Shown here piece by piece: positions 16,966-26,114 of a DNA stretch of 64,000 nucleotides. Under the pieces are notes generated by a model. It was not told the DNA's origin. It ran no database searches and was given only the letters and a program-made list of their open reading frames with translations. Origin of the DNA: an uncultured Chitinophagaceae bacterium (GTDB taxonomy: Bacteria; Bacteroidota; Bacteroidia; Chitinophagales; Chitinophagaceae); assembly GCA_903895845.1 (NCBI GenBank), contig CAITVK010000078.1:1-64000 (forward strand). The letters are read 5' to 3'. How positions within the stretch are numbered: the first letter of the stretch is position 1; each line of letters begins with the position of its first letter. The translations under genes were made by a program, and so were the position numbers.

Positions 16966-17745
16966 TTACACCCCATAAAGCGACCCTGCACCTCTTTCCA
17001 AGATGGATTTAGGCAAGATAACAGTTAGTATGGCTCCTATTTTATTGATAACCCCTGTTACTACTTCTGCTTTTCCGGCGTACATTCCATCAACAGCCAT
17101 CTTAGCAACTGTCTCAGCGTTCATGTTAAGTTTCTCGGCAGCCCTGATGGCTTTTTCACTTTTGATGTCCGCTCTACTGGCAAAATTAGTGTCGGTAGCG
17201 CCTGGGTTTACAGCTGTAACAGAGATAGAAGTATCCCTCAATTCGTATCGTATCCCTCGGCTCATGCTTAACACAAAGGATTTGCTTGCTGCATAAATAG
17301 CCAATCCCGGCACTGCCTGATAAGCGGCCGAACTAGCAATATTTAATATATACGACTTGGGTTGCTGTCTCAAAAGCGGAACAAATTTCAGGATAAGTGA
17401 CAGGGGAGTTGCCATATTTACCTGCATCATATTTTGATAGGCTAACATATCATGATTAAGAAAACTTCCGCTTAAACCATAGCCAGCATTGTTCACCAAG
17501 ATATTCACTGTGAACTTATTTTCTTGGCACCAGACCAATGTCTTATCTACCGAATTTGGGTCTGCTAAGTCGAGAGCTAAAAACTGACAATCAACGCTGT
17601 ATTTAAGTTTTATTTCATCTGCTGCAGCAGCTAATAGCTTTTCATCTCTGGCAATAATCAAAATATTGTTTCCCCGCTTTGCTAGTTCAAAGGCAATTTC
17701 TTTTCCAATTCCCTTGCTTGCGCCTGTAATAAGTGCGTATGTCAT
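16966..17745 (-). CDS. Short-chain dehydrogenase/reductase, DltE/YqjQ-like
   Basis: 259 residues. Glycine-rich motif ITGASKGIGKE near residues 6-16, NNAGYG near 90, catalytic Ser in NIASSAAY, and YAASK with the Tyr/Lys pair near 155-159. The C-terminus carries a hydrophobic stretch (VINKIGAILTVILPKSIL), common in the COG0300 group, whose substrates are mostly unknown. It lies downstream of the PhyH gene on the same strand, but an intrinsic terminator separates them. Its 3' end abuts the truncated pseudogene. Confidence 0.85.
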   Translation of the reverse strand: MTYALITGASKGIGKEIAFELAKRGNNILIIARDEKLLAAAADEIKLKYSVDCQFLALDLADPNSVDKTLVWCQENKFTVNILVNNAGYGLSGSFLNHDMLAYQNMMQVNMATPLSLILKFVPLLRQQPKSYILNIASSAAYQAVPGLAIYAASKSFVLSMSRGIRYELRDTSISVTAVNPGATDTNFASRADIKSEKAIRAAEKLNMNAETVAKMAVDGMYAGKAEVVTGVINKIGAILTVILPKSILERGAGSLYGV

Positions 17746-17754
17746 AATATTAAT

Positions 17755-17781
17755 ATTGAAAAAGGCCTCTCACGAGGCCTT
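17755..17781 (-). terminator. Intrinsic terminator after the PhyH gene
   Basis: Minus-strand stem AAGGCCTC/GAGGCCTT with a four-base loop, followed by TTTTTC. It directly follows the PhyH stop and precedes the SDR start by about 10 bases. Confidence 0.8.
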
Positions 17782-17784
17782 AAA

Positions 17785-18600
17785 TTATTTAACTACTTTA
17801 GCTAGCTTATGATAAAGTGGTGTTTTGCTATTCTCATTCTTGGGTTTGTGTTTTCCAGTTATAATAGGTACATACATTACCCGACGCCTACTTTCTTCTC
17901 CAAATTTAGGTGACTGTTGTACTCTATGCCACAATCTACCATCGTGTACGGATAAATCGCCGGCATTCAGGTCGAAACCTACTTCCCTGGGATCACAACG
18001 ATTATCGACGAAGTACCTTTTTCCAAATAATAGTTTCAAAAAATTTTGCTTATGAGTGCCTGGTATAACCCTCAAACCACCGTTTGCGAATGGACAAGTA
18101 TCCAAGTGAATTCCAACGTTGAGCATTGGCATTATCTTATGTCCTAAAAATAAGTCTCTAGGACTATCTGTATGCCATCCCATCTTGCTGAATGAACTAT
18201 TAGGGATATTGATATAGTTATTGATAACAAGACCATCTTTTTCATTCTCGCCAATTCTTCCTTCATAAGGAGACAACAAATCGAAAAGTAGGCTGAAGCG
18301 GGGATCCTGTAACAACTGATGCAAAGGTTCACTGAATTGCGATGAAAAGCATAGCCTTTGAATGGTTGGATTTCCATGATCGTCCTTACCATATTTTAAG
18401 GGGATGCCGTTTATCTTATCTCTTCCCTCATCAATCCACTGCTTTTCAATTCTTTTTAACTCACTCAAGTAGAGTTCAACTTTATCTTTTGAAAGGAAAT
18501 TGCGAAATACAATAACCCCATGTGTATCAAAAAAAGTTAGTTGTTCTTCAGTCAGTGCGTTGCCCAATACATACTCGGAATCCCATTTTTGTTTCACCAT
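17785..18600 (-). CDS. Phytanoyl-CoA dioxygenase (PhyH) family protein
   Basis: 271-residue Fe(II)/2-oxoglutarate oxygenase. The iron ligands are visible as HTD in MGWHTDSPRD (about residue 143-145) and the distal His in DGRLWHRV (about 223); Arg in RRRVMYV (about 238) would bind 2-oxoglutarate. The start LTFFDTHGVIVFRNFLS is typical of the family. It hydroxylates a small molecule or lipid that cannot be identified from sequence. It is transcribed alone, with its own terminator. Confidence 0.85.
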   Translation of the reverse strand: MVKQKWDSEYVLGNALTEEQLTFFDTHGVIVFRNFLSKDKVELYLSELKRIEKQWIDEGRDKINGIPLKYGKDDHGNPTIQRLCFSSQFSEPLHQLLQDPRFSLLFDLLSPYEGRIGENEKDGLVINNYINIPNSSFSKMGWHTDSPRDLFLGHKIMPMLNVGIHLDTCPFANGGLRVIPGTHKQNFLKLLFGKRYFVDNRCDPREVGFDLNAGDLSVHDGRLWHRVQQSPKFGEESRRRVMYVPIITGKHKPKNENSKTPLYHKLAKVVK

Positions 18601-18908
18601 TATACCTACAGAATTGAATATTTATTTGATAAATAAATGACTACGAAACTTGCAAAATAGCAGACTATATTCCAATAAACAAAATAGTTTATAAAATTTA
18701 AAGTAACATTTACAGTTATTAACTATGGAGACGAAGATAGGTAACTAGCTTGTTCGAGTTTAATAAAATAATCCACATAATCCCTTCGCCTTAGCTTATT
18801 GAATAGTCATAATTGAAAGTTGATAAGTTGAATTACTTACAAATGAATTGATTGGATAGGGGGGAATTTACTAGTTGAATATACCCTTTTATTTAAGATT
18901 GTTTTTTC
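18601..18908. other. Intergenic region, no gene seen
   Basis: 308 bases between the 3' end of the DUF5686 gene and the start of the PhyH gene, both on the minus strand. It must hold the PhyH promoter. TATTTTG on the minus strand at about 18653-18659 is one base short of the TAnnTTTG consensus. A small palindrome (TATTTAT..ATAAATA) lies just upstream of the start. I see nothing else. Confidence 0.4.
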
Positions 18909-21401
18909 TTAGAACGTAAATCGGGCAGTGCCAAAAATGCCAAACTTATCAACCTTTTGTGTGTTGGCATCTCCATTCCATAGACGCCATACAAAGTCTA
19001 CCCTGAATATCTTAAAAATATTATCGATCCCAGTTCCTACTTCAGTATACAATTTCCCATCAAAGCTTTTGTATGGATAATTTCCTACATAGTTGAGTGC
19101 TTTGTTCTCATCACTTAAAGTTCCAACAACCCCCTTTATATTCCACAACTGCCTCCATTTAAGCTTGCGCGTCAATGGGATATATTTAAAAAGGCCACTA
19201 CCTATCTTATGCTCAATATTAAAGCCAGCATACGAGTCTGTAATAAATTCAAAACGGTTCATTAAGTTGAATGCATACTTATTGTAGTACAATTGTTCAT
19301 TTCCGGGTACAACTTGCAAGAAATTGAAAGGGGCTGAGCCATATATTTTGCCCCCAAATAAGTTATAATACAGATTCCCATAAGGAGCAACACTTTGGTA
19401 ATCAGATACAGAAAAATTTACTTTGTCGTAGTTATAACCACTATTAAGGACATTTTTAAATGCCCGTGTATATTGCAATTCAATAATAGGCTTGTCACTA
19501 CCCAACGAATATTTAATAAAATTTTGCTCGATAGTTCTTTCTGCATAAGCATATCTTAGTTTGATGGAAGCCTCAAATGAGTTAAAAGGATCGCCAGTTG
19601 TGGAAGTAAAATTGGCTTTGTTTGGTAAATTCTGAAGCGACTCATATTGTTTGCTAGAAGCCGATAATACAAAACCGATATTTTTATTCGTTTCCTGATT
19701 ATATTCTATTTTTTCTTCTACAGACCGTTGGAACTTGTAAGGGATACCTGACCTTCTGAATAGTGTAGCAAAAATATTGTCGGATGCTAGTTGATCGTAA
19801 TAAACCTGTCCATTGTCCAGATCATTTCTGTAGGAGGCAGATAGGTAACTCCACGGCTCTCTGCTAAAAAGATATTTAGTTTCGAAACGACCTTTAAACC
19901 GTTGATCAGAAGTTCCATAAGCCCCATATCCCTGAAAATGCAAGTGCTTGTTGAAATCGGTATTGGTAGCTAAATCAAACCGAAATCTTGTGCCTTCCCA
20001 AGGGTTGCCACTTATCCAATAATACCAAGGCCCTATACGGATGTTCTTAATGTCTTTGGTACCAGTTGTAACAAATGTTACAGCGTTTCGATAGTTGACA
20101 TAAGTTCTGTTTTTCTCTAAGGTATCTAGTAATATATAAACCGATTTCTCACTTTTACTAAGCTCTTCATGCCTGTTCTTTTGCCAGAAACTATCCGAAC
20201 TGTTGTCGTAGTTGGAGGCAAGCTCTACTTTTTCAGGTACTTTAGATTTGTTAACTTCTGAAGTTGTAGAATCGCTGTTGACTAAAACATTTTTATAGGT
20301 GGTTGTTTTGCGCCCTTTTAGAGCAAGATTTTTCTTGCCGATAGGAGAAATATCTGCAACAAATTTATCTTTATACAGGAACCATGTTGTATCGTTTATT
20401 AACCTAAATTCTTGAATCAATGATAAACCGCTCAAGAAGTTGATGTTTGCGTCTACTGATGGGCGCAAGGTTATTTTTTGTAAAGCGTAGGAAGTGTCAT
20501 GCACCCAACAATCACCCTCAAACACATCGTCACCTTTGTGCTTAGGAATTATTTTTAAGTGAACAAGCCGTCTGTTGCTCAGGTATTGGGTATCAAGCAG
20601 TTTGAAACTATAATAATTGGGGGCATTTGTGTTGAAAGGACTGATGAATTCCCTGTTGAACACGGGTATAAAGTTGTCATAAACATTTATATTTTGGTAC
20701 AGTCCTCCCAATTGCTTGATGATGCTTTCATTATCTAAACCATTCGTTCTTGTAGCTTTTATTACCTCCCTTACTTTGTGAGGGCTTTTCTGGAAATAAT
20801 AGTCCGACAACGTCTCTGTAAGGTAGGCAGGTAAGAAAGGTCGTTCTTCAGATGTAGAGTCTATATAATCAAAAACAAAGTTCAGGGGTTTTAGCAATGC
20901 ATTGCTACTCAGCTTTTTTGTGTTAATGTTTTCAATATCCAATTCTAGTTTGTTATAAATCTCGTAGCTGTAGTTATCCCAACGTGATTTATCATGCAAT
21001 GATTTGTATTTCATGATTCTTTTCCAGAACCACAGCGCCCTGTTGTATTTTGCTTTAACAGTTACATCATTTACCACCGGCAATACAACTAATTTAAACT
21101 CCAATTGCAAACTATCCGATAAGGTTGCAGCCCATACACTTTGAACTTTGTACCCGATACCACTTATGATTAATGTATCACTCAGGGCTGATTTATCTAC
21201 ATCTAGTATAAATTTTCCAGTGGAATCTGTCAACACGCCAATCCTGCTTTTTTTTAGCATTGCCGAGGCAAATGGGATTGGTTCGTCGCTTTGTTTGTCC
21301 TTAATGTAGCCTACAATTACCTTTTTTTGCGCAACAGCAACGGTTATGCAAAACAAAAAGCACAAACAGTAACATATTATTAATCTAAACTCTTTATTCA
21401 T
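18909..21401 (-). CDS. DUF5686 outer-membrane protein with CarboxypepD_reg-like domain
   Basis: 830 residues with a signal peptide (about 1-24, ending in TVAVAQ). A carboxypeptidase-regulatory-like beta-sandwich follows (IVGYIKDKQSDEPIPFAS, about 27-115), then the long DUF5686 region, rich in alternating beta strands and aromatic residues and ending in TARFTF, a typical outer-membrane barrel C-terminus. This family is found across Bacteroidota and has no firmly established function; a surface or envelope role is inferred. It appears monocistronic. Confidence 0.88.
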   Translation of the reverse strand: MNKEFRLIICYCLCFLFCITVAVAQKKVIVGYIKDKQSDEPIPFASAMLKKSRIGVLTDSTGKFILDVDKSALSDTLIISGIGYKVQSVWAATLSDSLQLEFKLVVLPVVNDVTVKAKYNRALWFWKRIMKYKSLHDKSRWDNYSYEIYNKLELDIENINTKKLSSNALLKPLNFVFDYIDSTSEERPFLPAYLTETLSDYYFQKSPHKVREVIKATRTNGLDNESIIKQLGGLYQNINVYDNFIPVFNREFISPFNTNAPNYYSFKLLDTQYLSNRRLVHLKIIPKHKGDDVFEGDCWVHDTSYALQKITLRPSVDANINFLSGLSLIQEFRLINDTTWFLYKDKFVADISPIGKKNLALKGRKTTTYKNVLVNSDSTTSEVNKSKVPEKVELASNYDNSSDSFWQKNRHEELSKSEKSVYILLDTLEKNRTYVNYRNAVTFVTTGTKDIKNIRIGPWYYWISGNPWEGTRFRFDLATNTDFNKHLHFQGYGAYGTSDQRFKGRFETKYLFSREPWSYLSASYRNDLDNGQVYYDQLASDNIFATLFRRSGIPYKFQRSVEEKIEYNQETNKNIGFVLSASSKQYESLQNLPNKANFTSTTGDPFNSFEASIKLRYAYAERTIEQNFIKYSLGSDKPIIELQYTRAFKNVLNSGYNYDKVNFSVSDYQSVAPYGNLYYNLFGGKIYGSAPFNFLQVVPGNEQLYYNKYAFNLMNRFEFITDSYAGFNIEHKIGSGLFKYIPLTRKLKWRQLWNIKGVVGTLSDENKALNYVGNYPYKSFDGKLYTEVGTGIDNIFKIFRVDFVWRLWNGDANTQKVDKFGIFGTARFTF

Positions 21402-21480
21402 TTTATTATGTTGGCAATACTATAACTATTTAATTCCACAAAAGGTTATTGTATTGTTATTTAAGGTGAGTAGCATAAAC

Positions 21481-21509
21481 AAAAAGACAATCAAAGAGAT
21501 TGATTGTCT
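21481..21509 (-). terminator. Intrinsic terminator after the response regulator
   Basis: Minus-strand stem AGACAATCAA/TTGATTGTCT with a five-base loop followed by TTTTTG, 40 bases downstream of the response-regulator stop. Confidence 0.75.
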
Positions 21510-21548
21510 GGAAATTTAAACTTAATGACTATTCTTCAGCGATTGCGT

Positions 21549-22175
21549 TTATTCAAGCCCGTGCATAATGGTATATTTAGTGATATCTGCATTTGAGGAC
21601 ATATGCATCTTCTCCAATATCCTTGTCCTGTAAGTACTAACTGTGTTTACGCTTAATGAAAGGGATTCGGCTATGTCTGTAATCTTTTTCCCTTTTGCTA
21701 TTTGACTAAAAACTTCCATTTCTCTGTCAGAAAGGGTTTTGTGTGGTTCATTCACGTTTTCTTTCTCATGGAAGTTGATGAGTAATTCTGCTATTTCCGG
21801 TGTAACATATTTTCGTCCATCTAAAACCAACTCAATTGCCCTGACCAATTCTTCTGGAGCCGATTCTTTGGTAATGTAGCCAGAAGCCCCTGCCTTAAAG
21901 GCTCGCAGAGCATAGTGTTCTGGAGGATGCATGCTCAATATCAAAACCGGAATTTTCGGGAAATGTTCCTTCACAAATTTCACAACTTCTAGTCCCGAAC
22001 GTCCAGGCATAGAAAGGTCTGTGATGATAACGGACCAAGGTTTATTGTTTATTTTTTTTATAATTTCGGCACCGTCTGATGCCTCTTCGATGTAAGAGTT
22101 TGGATATGCTGCCGAAAGAATCATTATTATTCCTTTTCTCACCACACTGTGATCGTCTCCTATTAAAATATTCAT
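21549..22175 (-). CDS. NarL/FixJ-type response regulator, orphan
   Basis: 208 residues. The receiver domain has acidic pair Asp7/Asp8, phosphoacceptor Asp53 in VIITDLSMPG, and the conserved Lys in GYITKESAP. A C-terminal LuxR-type helix-turn-helix covers about 140-205 (LSDREMEVFSQIAKG, then SLSVNTVSTYRTRI). I start it at ATG 22175; an upstream in-frame TTG at 22208 would add 11 residues that do not look like part of the fold. No histidine kinase lies nearby, so the cognate sensor and targets are unknown. Confidence 0.92.
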   Translation of the reverse strand: MNILIGDDHSVVRKGIIMILSAAYPNSYIEEASDGAEIIKKINNKPWSVIITDLSMPGRSGLEVVKFVKEHFPKIPVLILSMHPPEHYALRAFKAGASGYITKESAPEELVRAIELVLDGRKYVTPEIAELLINFHEKENVNEPHKTLSDREMEVFSQIAKGKKITDIAESLSLSVNTVSTYRTRILEKMHMSSNADITKYTIMHGLE

Positions 22176-22365
22176 AGTTAATGATTGATTGTCATTTATT
22201 AACAACAAGAACTTTGGTAAAACGCCTTCATCGTTTGCTGTAAAATTAGTAATTAACTCGATAAACTATGACTTTAGTAATGTCGAATATTAAAAAAGTT
22301 TAAGTAAAGGTGCATTCTTTAACATGGTTCTGATTAAACTAACCTAGCAAGAACCTGTTTTCCAC

Positions 22366-22373
22366 TACTTTTG
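22366..22373 (+). promoter_or_regulatory. Candidate -7 element (TACTTTTG)
   Basis: TACTTTTG matches TAnnTTTG, 22 bases upstream of the ATG at 22396. Confidence 0.55.
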
Positions 22374-22395
22374 TCACCAATATAAATTATAAAAT

Positions 22396-22899
22396 ATGGA
22401 TACGAGTTTAATATTTGTGATAACTTTTGTATCGGTAAGCGTTGCGGGTGTAGTTGCATGGCTTATTTATCTTCAACGTAAATCGGTGATAGAAGATGGC
22501 AAGAAGGTGGAAGGCTCTAAAATGATGCAATTGCAAGCTTATGAAAGATTGGCATTGCTGGTTCAGCGAATTTCTATCCCAAGTATCATCAGCAGGGTAA
22601 GCAATCCCGAATATACCGCAAGGGATATGCAGTTGGCTATCGTTCAAAATATCAATGAGGAATTCACATACAACATATCACAACAAATCTATGTTAGTGC
22701 AGAAGCTTGGGATGCCGTTAAAAACTTGAAGGAACAAAACCTGTTACTACTAAGTCAGATTGGTACTGTAATACCTGCAGACGCTATTGGAACAAGCTTT
22801 AATAAAGCCATTCTGGAGTTTCTTTCGGAAGACAGAAGGGGAAAATTACCTGAAATAGTGAGCGAGATTATCAGTTTCGAAGCAAAGAAATTGCTTTAG
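22396..22899 (+). CDS. Membrane-anchored protein of unknown function (DUF7935-like)
   Basis: 167 residues: an N-terminal membrane span (about 5-26, FVITFVSVSVAGVVAWLIY), then a cytoplasmic helical domain with LLVQRISIPSII and a C-terminal half rich in Leu/Ile. I recall similar short membrane-anchored proteins in many Bacteroidota, but no function. It has its own candidate promoter. The last six bases and following sequence are part of a 20-base tandem duplication. A minus-strand candidate sRNA lies beyond its stop. Confidence 0.75.
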   Translation: MDTSLIFVITFVSVSVAGVVAWLIYLQRKSVIEDGKKVEGSKMMQLQAYERLALLVQRISIPSIISRVSNPEYTARDMQLAIVQNINEEFTYNISQQIYVSAEAWDAVKNLKEQNLLLLSQIGTVIPADAIGTSFNKAILEFLSEDRRGKLPEIVSEIISFEAKKLL

Positions 22900-22933
22900 C
22901 CTGTTGTAAATAACTTTAGCCTGTTGTAAATAA
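22894..22933. repeat. Two tandem copies of a 20-nt sequence spanning a stop codon
   Basis: CTTTAGCCTGTTGTAAATAA occurs twice back to back (22894-22913 and 22914-22933). The first copy includes the stop codon of the preceding gene. The perfect identity suggests a recent slippage duplication. Confidence 0.9.
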
Positions 22934-22976
22934 ATATAAGTGGAAGAAACTTCTTGTTTGGGTTGGGACATACCAC

Positions 22977-23130
22977 AAAAAAAAAGGGTCTCCCCGTAGA
23001 AACAGGACGACCTCTAACGATTGCTTGCCATATGAAAAAAAGTTCTATTCTCTTTGGTTAGACTAGTAACACTTCTAAGGTAGTTTGTGCTTATTGCTTT
23101 TTACTACAACAGTTACTTGAATAATTTAAA
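22977..23130 (-). ncRNA. Candidate independently transcribed small RNA, about 150 nt
   Basis: On the minus strand a TACTTTTG element (23135-23142) is followed about 120 bases later by an intrinsic terminator: GGTC/GACC stem with an inner TCC/GGA pairing, loop, then nine T residues (22977-22985). Between them there is no convincing coding frame; an internal TTAGA..TCTAA segment can fold. Neighbouring genes are both on the plus strand, so the terminator serves neither. The simplest reading is a small non-coding RNA. I cannot assign it to a known family such as 6S RNA. Start taken about 5 bases after the -7 element. Confidence 0.5.
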
Positions 23131-23134
23131 AGAA

Positions 23135-23142
23135 CAAAAGTA
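23135..23142 (-). promoter_or_regulatory. Candidate -7 element (TACTTTTG) of the small RNA
   Basis: Minus-strand TACTTTTG with a T-rich stretch (GTTTTT) about 20 bases upstream in the -33 position. It points away from the plus-strand gene at 23253 and towards the orphan terminator at 22977-23013. Confidence 0.5.
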
Positions 23143-23252
23143 GGGGCTGTTGGTAATTATTTAAAAACAACTTATATTGCGTTTGGTGATGTCAAAATAG
23201 ACTTTACTTGCTTTAAACCCTTATTGGTATTAGTTTTCACGTGATTAATTTA

Positions 23253-24815
23253 ATGATGCCTAATCGTAGTTCAGATATATTATTTCAACTCATTCATTCA
23301 CTCGAAAAGTCTGAAAAGAGGCATTTTAAGCTATATATAAAACGGAGTTCAGCAAAAGAAGACTTAAAAATAATACAGCTTTTTGATGCGCTAGACAAAC
23401 TGCATGATTATGATGAAAAGCTTTTGCTTAGAAGATTGCCAACAATAGAAAAACCACAGCTGGCAAATTTGAAGACGCACTTATACAAACAAATATTATC
23501 GAGCCTGCGATTGCTTAAGAATACAGACAATATTGATCTCCAATTAAATGAGCAATTGGATTATGCTAGGATATTATATAATAAAGGACTAAAGCACCAA
23601 AGTCTTCGTACGCTTGAGCGTGTGAAAGAAATTGCAAGAGCTAACTATAAGTTTAGTTTTTTGACGCAGGTAATTTCTCTGGAAAAGAAAATAGAGACGT
23701 TGCACATTACTAGAAGTACGCTTGAGAAAACTGCAAATCTTGCTACTGAGGCACTGGAAGTGGCAGAACACATCAGCAGGGTTGCGAAGCTTTCTAATCT
23801 TGCGTTGTTATTATATGGTTGGTATGTGAAAAATGGGCATGCCAGAAATGAAGAAGATGAGGTTGACATAAAGAAGTATTTTAAAGAAAGTCTTCCTGAA
23901 ATTAATATATTGGAAGCAGGGTTTTATGAGAAACTTTATTTTTATCAGAGCTATGTTTGGTATGCATTTATCAGACAAGACTTTTTGATGTACTACAGAT
24001 ACAGTCAAAAGTGGGCAGACCTATTTAATGAGGAAGACATTATGAAGTCGGTGGAAATAGGCCATTACATAAAAGGAATGCACAACTTATTGAATGCACA
24101 CTTTGATTTGAGGAATTTTGATAAGTTTGAGATAACATTAAATGAATTTGAGACTTTTTCTACCACTCAATTAGCTAATCAACATGATAATTTCAGGGTG
24201 CACACCTTCATCTATATACACAGTGCCAAAATTAATCAGCATCTGATGTTGGGTACATTTAGCGAAGGGCTGTCTCTGATTAAAATTATTGAAGAGAAGC
24301 TGGAAGAGTATGCTTTGTATGTTGACAGGCATCGGATTTTGGTTTTTAATTATAAATTTGCAACACTTTATTTTGGTCATGGGGATTATGCTACCTGTAT
24401 AGATTACTTGCAGAAAATAATTAATGATCAAGTAGGACTTAGAAATGATTTGCAGTGTTATGCAAGGTTGATGCACCTAATGGCACATTATGAGCTTGGA
24501 AACACTGAAATTATAGAATACCTTATCAAGTCGGTTTACCGTTTTATGGCCAAGATGAAAAACTTGACCATAATAGAAGAGGAGATGTTTAAGTTTTTGA
24601 GAAAGTCTTTCAACATCTCGCCGAGGAAATTGCATGATGAGTTTGAAATATTTCTGGGTATCATCAAGAAATATGAAAAGAGTCGGTTTGAAACAAGGGC
24701 TTTTGCCTATCTGGATATCATTTCATGGGTAGAAAGTAAAGTCTACAACAAGTCGATGAGTAGTGTAATCAATGATAAGTATCTGGCTAGTAAGAAGCGG
24801 TATTATTTAAATTAG
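23253..24815 (+). CDS. Helical protein of unknown function (about 520 aa)
   Basis: I do not recognise a named domain. The protein is almost entirely helical, with TPR-like alternation, basic N-terminal segments (KSEKRHFKLYIKR, then QLANLKTHLYKQILSSLRLL) and no signal peptide or membrane span. Similar cytoplasmic proteins of this size occur in Chitinophagaceae. Start is uncertain: GTG at 23241, or ATG at 23253 or 23256; I prefer an ATG. It is monocistronic, with no terminator seen before the desaturase promoter. Confidence 0.7.
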   Translation: MMPNRSSDILFQLIHSLEKSEKRHFKLYIKRSSAKEDLKIIQLFDALDKLHDYDEKLLLRRLPTIEKPQLANLKTHLYKQILSSLRLLKNTDNIDLQLNEQLDYARILYNKGLKHQSLRTLERVKEIARANYKFSFLTQVISLEKKIETLHITRSTLEKTANLATEALEVAEHISRVAKLSNLALLLYGWYVKNGHARNEEDEVDIKKYFKESLPEINILEAGFYEKLYFYQSYVWYAFIRQDFLMYYRYSQKWADLFNEEDIMKSVEIGHYIKGMHNLLNAHFDLRNFDKFEITLNEFETFSTTQLANQHDNFRVHTFIYIHSAKINQHLMLGTFSEGLSLIKIIEEKLEEYALYVDRHRILVFNYKFATLYFGHGDYATCIDYLQKIINDQVGLRNDLQCYARLMHLMAHYELGNTEIIEYLIKSVYRFMAKMKNLTIIEEEMFKFLRKSFNISPRKLHDEFEIFLGIIKKYEKSRFETRAFAYLDIISWVESKVYNKSMSSVINDKYLASKKRYYLN

Positions 24816-24859
24816 CGGTAATCGAAACTTTAGTTTAATGCTTACTCAGTTTCAGCATC

Positions 24860-24867
24860 TATCTTTG
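24860..24867 (+). promoter_or_regulatory. Candidate -7 element (TATCTTTG) of the desaturase gene
   Basis: TATCTTTG matches TAnnTTTG and lies 33 bases upstream of the ATG at 24901. It argues against any start upstream of 24901. Confidence 0.6.
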
Positions 24868-24900
24868 CCCCTTAAATTATTTTGTAATAAGCTATATATA

Positions 24901-25908
24901 ATGCAAAAAGAAGAGATTAACGAGTTGACCAAGAACATGGAGGTCGTTGGTATGTTGGAGGGATTTGTATCTGAAACCATTGAAACTACATTGGTGGATC
25001 CTGATGAATGTTGGCAACCGACTGATTTTTTGCCTGAAATGACACAAGAGGATGCGTTAGACCAGGTAAAGAAACTGAGGGAAAGGACTGCTGCAATACC
25101 TGATTCTGTGATCACTTCCTTAGTTGGAAACATGATTACTGAGGAAGCTTTACCAAGTTATCAGACTTATTTCAATTTGATGGTGAATACGGAGAGGAAC
25201 TTAACAAGTCCTAATGGATGGGTCAGATGGTCTCGTGCCTGGACTGCCGAGGAGAATAGGCATGGGGATTTGTTGAATAAATACTTATATCTTTCTGGAA
25301 GGTGTGATATGAAAGAGGTAGAGCAAACAATTCATAGACTTATCTATAACGGATTTAATCCAAACACAAACCACGATCCTTACCAAGCAATTGTATATAC
25401 TTCTTTCCAAGAGAGAGCAACAAGAATCTCTCACGTAAATACTGGTAAACTTGCAGATAAGGCTGGTGACTTCACACTTTCGAGGATTTGTAAAACTATT
25501 GCTGGGGATGAAGCAAGACACGAGAAGGCTTACAAGTCTTTTATGTCTAAAATATTTGAAATTGATCCCAATGGCGCTTTGAATGCTTTTGAACAAATGA
25601 TGCGGAAGCAAATAACTATGCCCGCAGTTTTGATGGATCACGGTGGAAAAAACAAGAATATGTTTGTTGATTTCTCTGCAATCACCCAAAAGATAGGTGT
25701 TTACACTACTTGGGACTATGCAAGCATTATTGAGCATCTGGTAGCACTTTGGAAAATAGAAACATTGACAGATCTGAAAGATGGCGCTAGCAAGGCACAA
25801 GACTATTTGTGTACCCTTGCAAACAGATATAAAAGAATTGCAGAGCGGATGAAAGTGCCCGACGAAATTAGTCTGTCTTGGTTGGCACCAAAGCAGTTTT
25901 CATTTTAG
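24901..25908 (+). CDS. Acyl-ACP desaturase (ferritin-like di-iron)
   Basis: 335 residues. Di-iron ligands are visible as EEALPSY (Glu81), the EENRH motif in WTAEENRHGDLL (about 117-121), and DEARH (about 204-208). The family (stearoyl-ACP 9-desaturase, FA_desaturase_2) inserts a double bond into an ACP-bound fatty acid using O2 and ferredoxin, adjusting membrane fluidity. The start at 24901 is chosen because a promoter element lies between it and the more upstream in-frame codons. A strong terminator follows. Confidence 0.92.
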   Translation: MQKEEINELTKNMEVVGMLEGFVSETIETTLVDPDECWQPTDFLPEMTQEDALDQVKKLRERTAAIPDSVITSLVGNMITEEALPSYQTYFNLMVNTERNLTSPNGWVRWSRAWTAEENRHGDLLNKYLYLSGRCDMKEVEQTIHRLIYNGFNPNTNHDPYQAIVYTSFQERATRISHVNTGKLADKAGDFTLSRICKTIAGDEARHEKAYKSFMSKIFEIDPNGALNAFEQMMRKQITMPAVLMDHGGKNKNMFVDFSAITQKIGVYTTWDYASIIEHLVALWKIETLTDLKDGASKAQDYLCTLANRYKRIAERMKVPDEISLSWLAPKQFSF

Positions 25909-25937
25909 GGAATGGCTATTAATACCTCTTTTAATAT

Positions 25938-25971
25938 ATCCCAGCTACTTTAAAGTGGTTGGGATTTTTTT
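25938..25971 (+). terminator. Intrinsic terminator of the desaturase gene
   Basis: Stem ATCCCA/TGGGAT extended by CTACTTT against AAAGTGG-type pairing, followed by seven T residues. Confidence 0.85.
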
Positions 25972-26066
25972 GGTTATCTTCTTCAAAAAAACAGTAACGA
26001 CATCTAATCCTTCTTTGTATCCTGTAATTTTATCGGTAGACAGATGTATTCTCTAAATGCTTATTA

Positions 26067-26096
26067 TTTGAAATAGTGTTGCAATAATTATCTTTG
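26067..26096 (+). promoter_or_regulatory. Bacteroidota sigma-ABfr-type promoter
   Basis: TTTG (26067-26070), 18-base spacer, TATCTTTG (26089-26096): a near-ideal match to the TTTG-N17-23-TAnnTTTG consensus, 18 bases ahead of the ATG at 26115. Confidence 0.7.
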
Positions 26097-26114
26097 CTGC
26101 CATTCCATTTAAGT

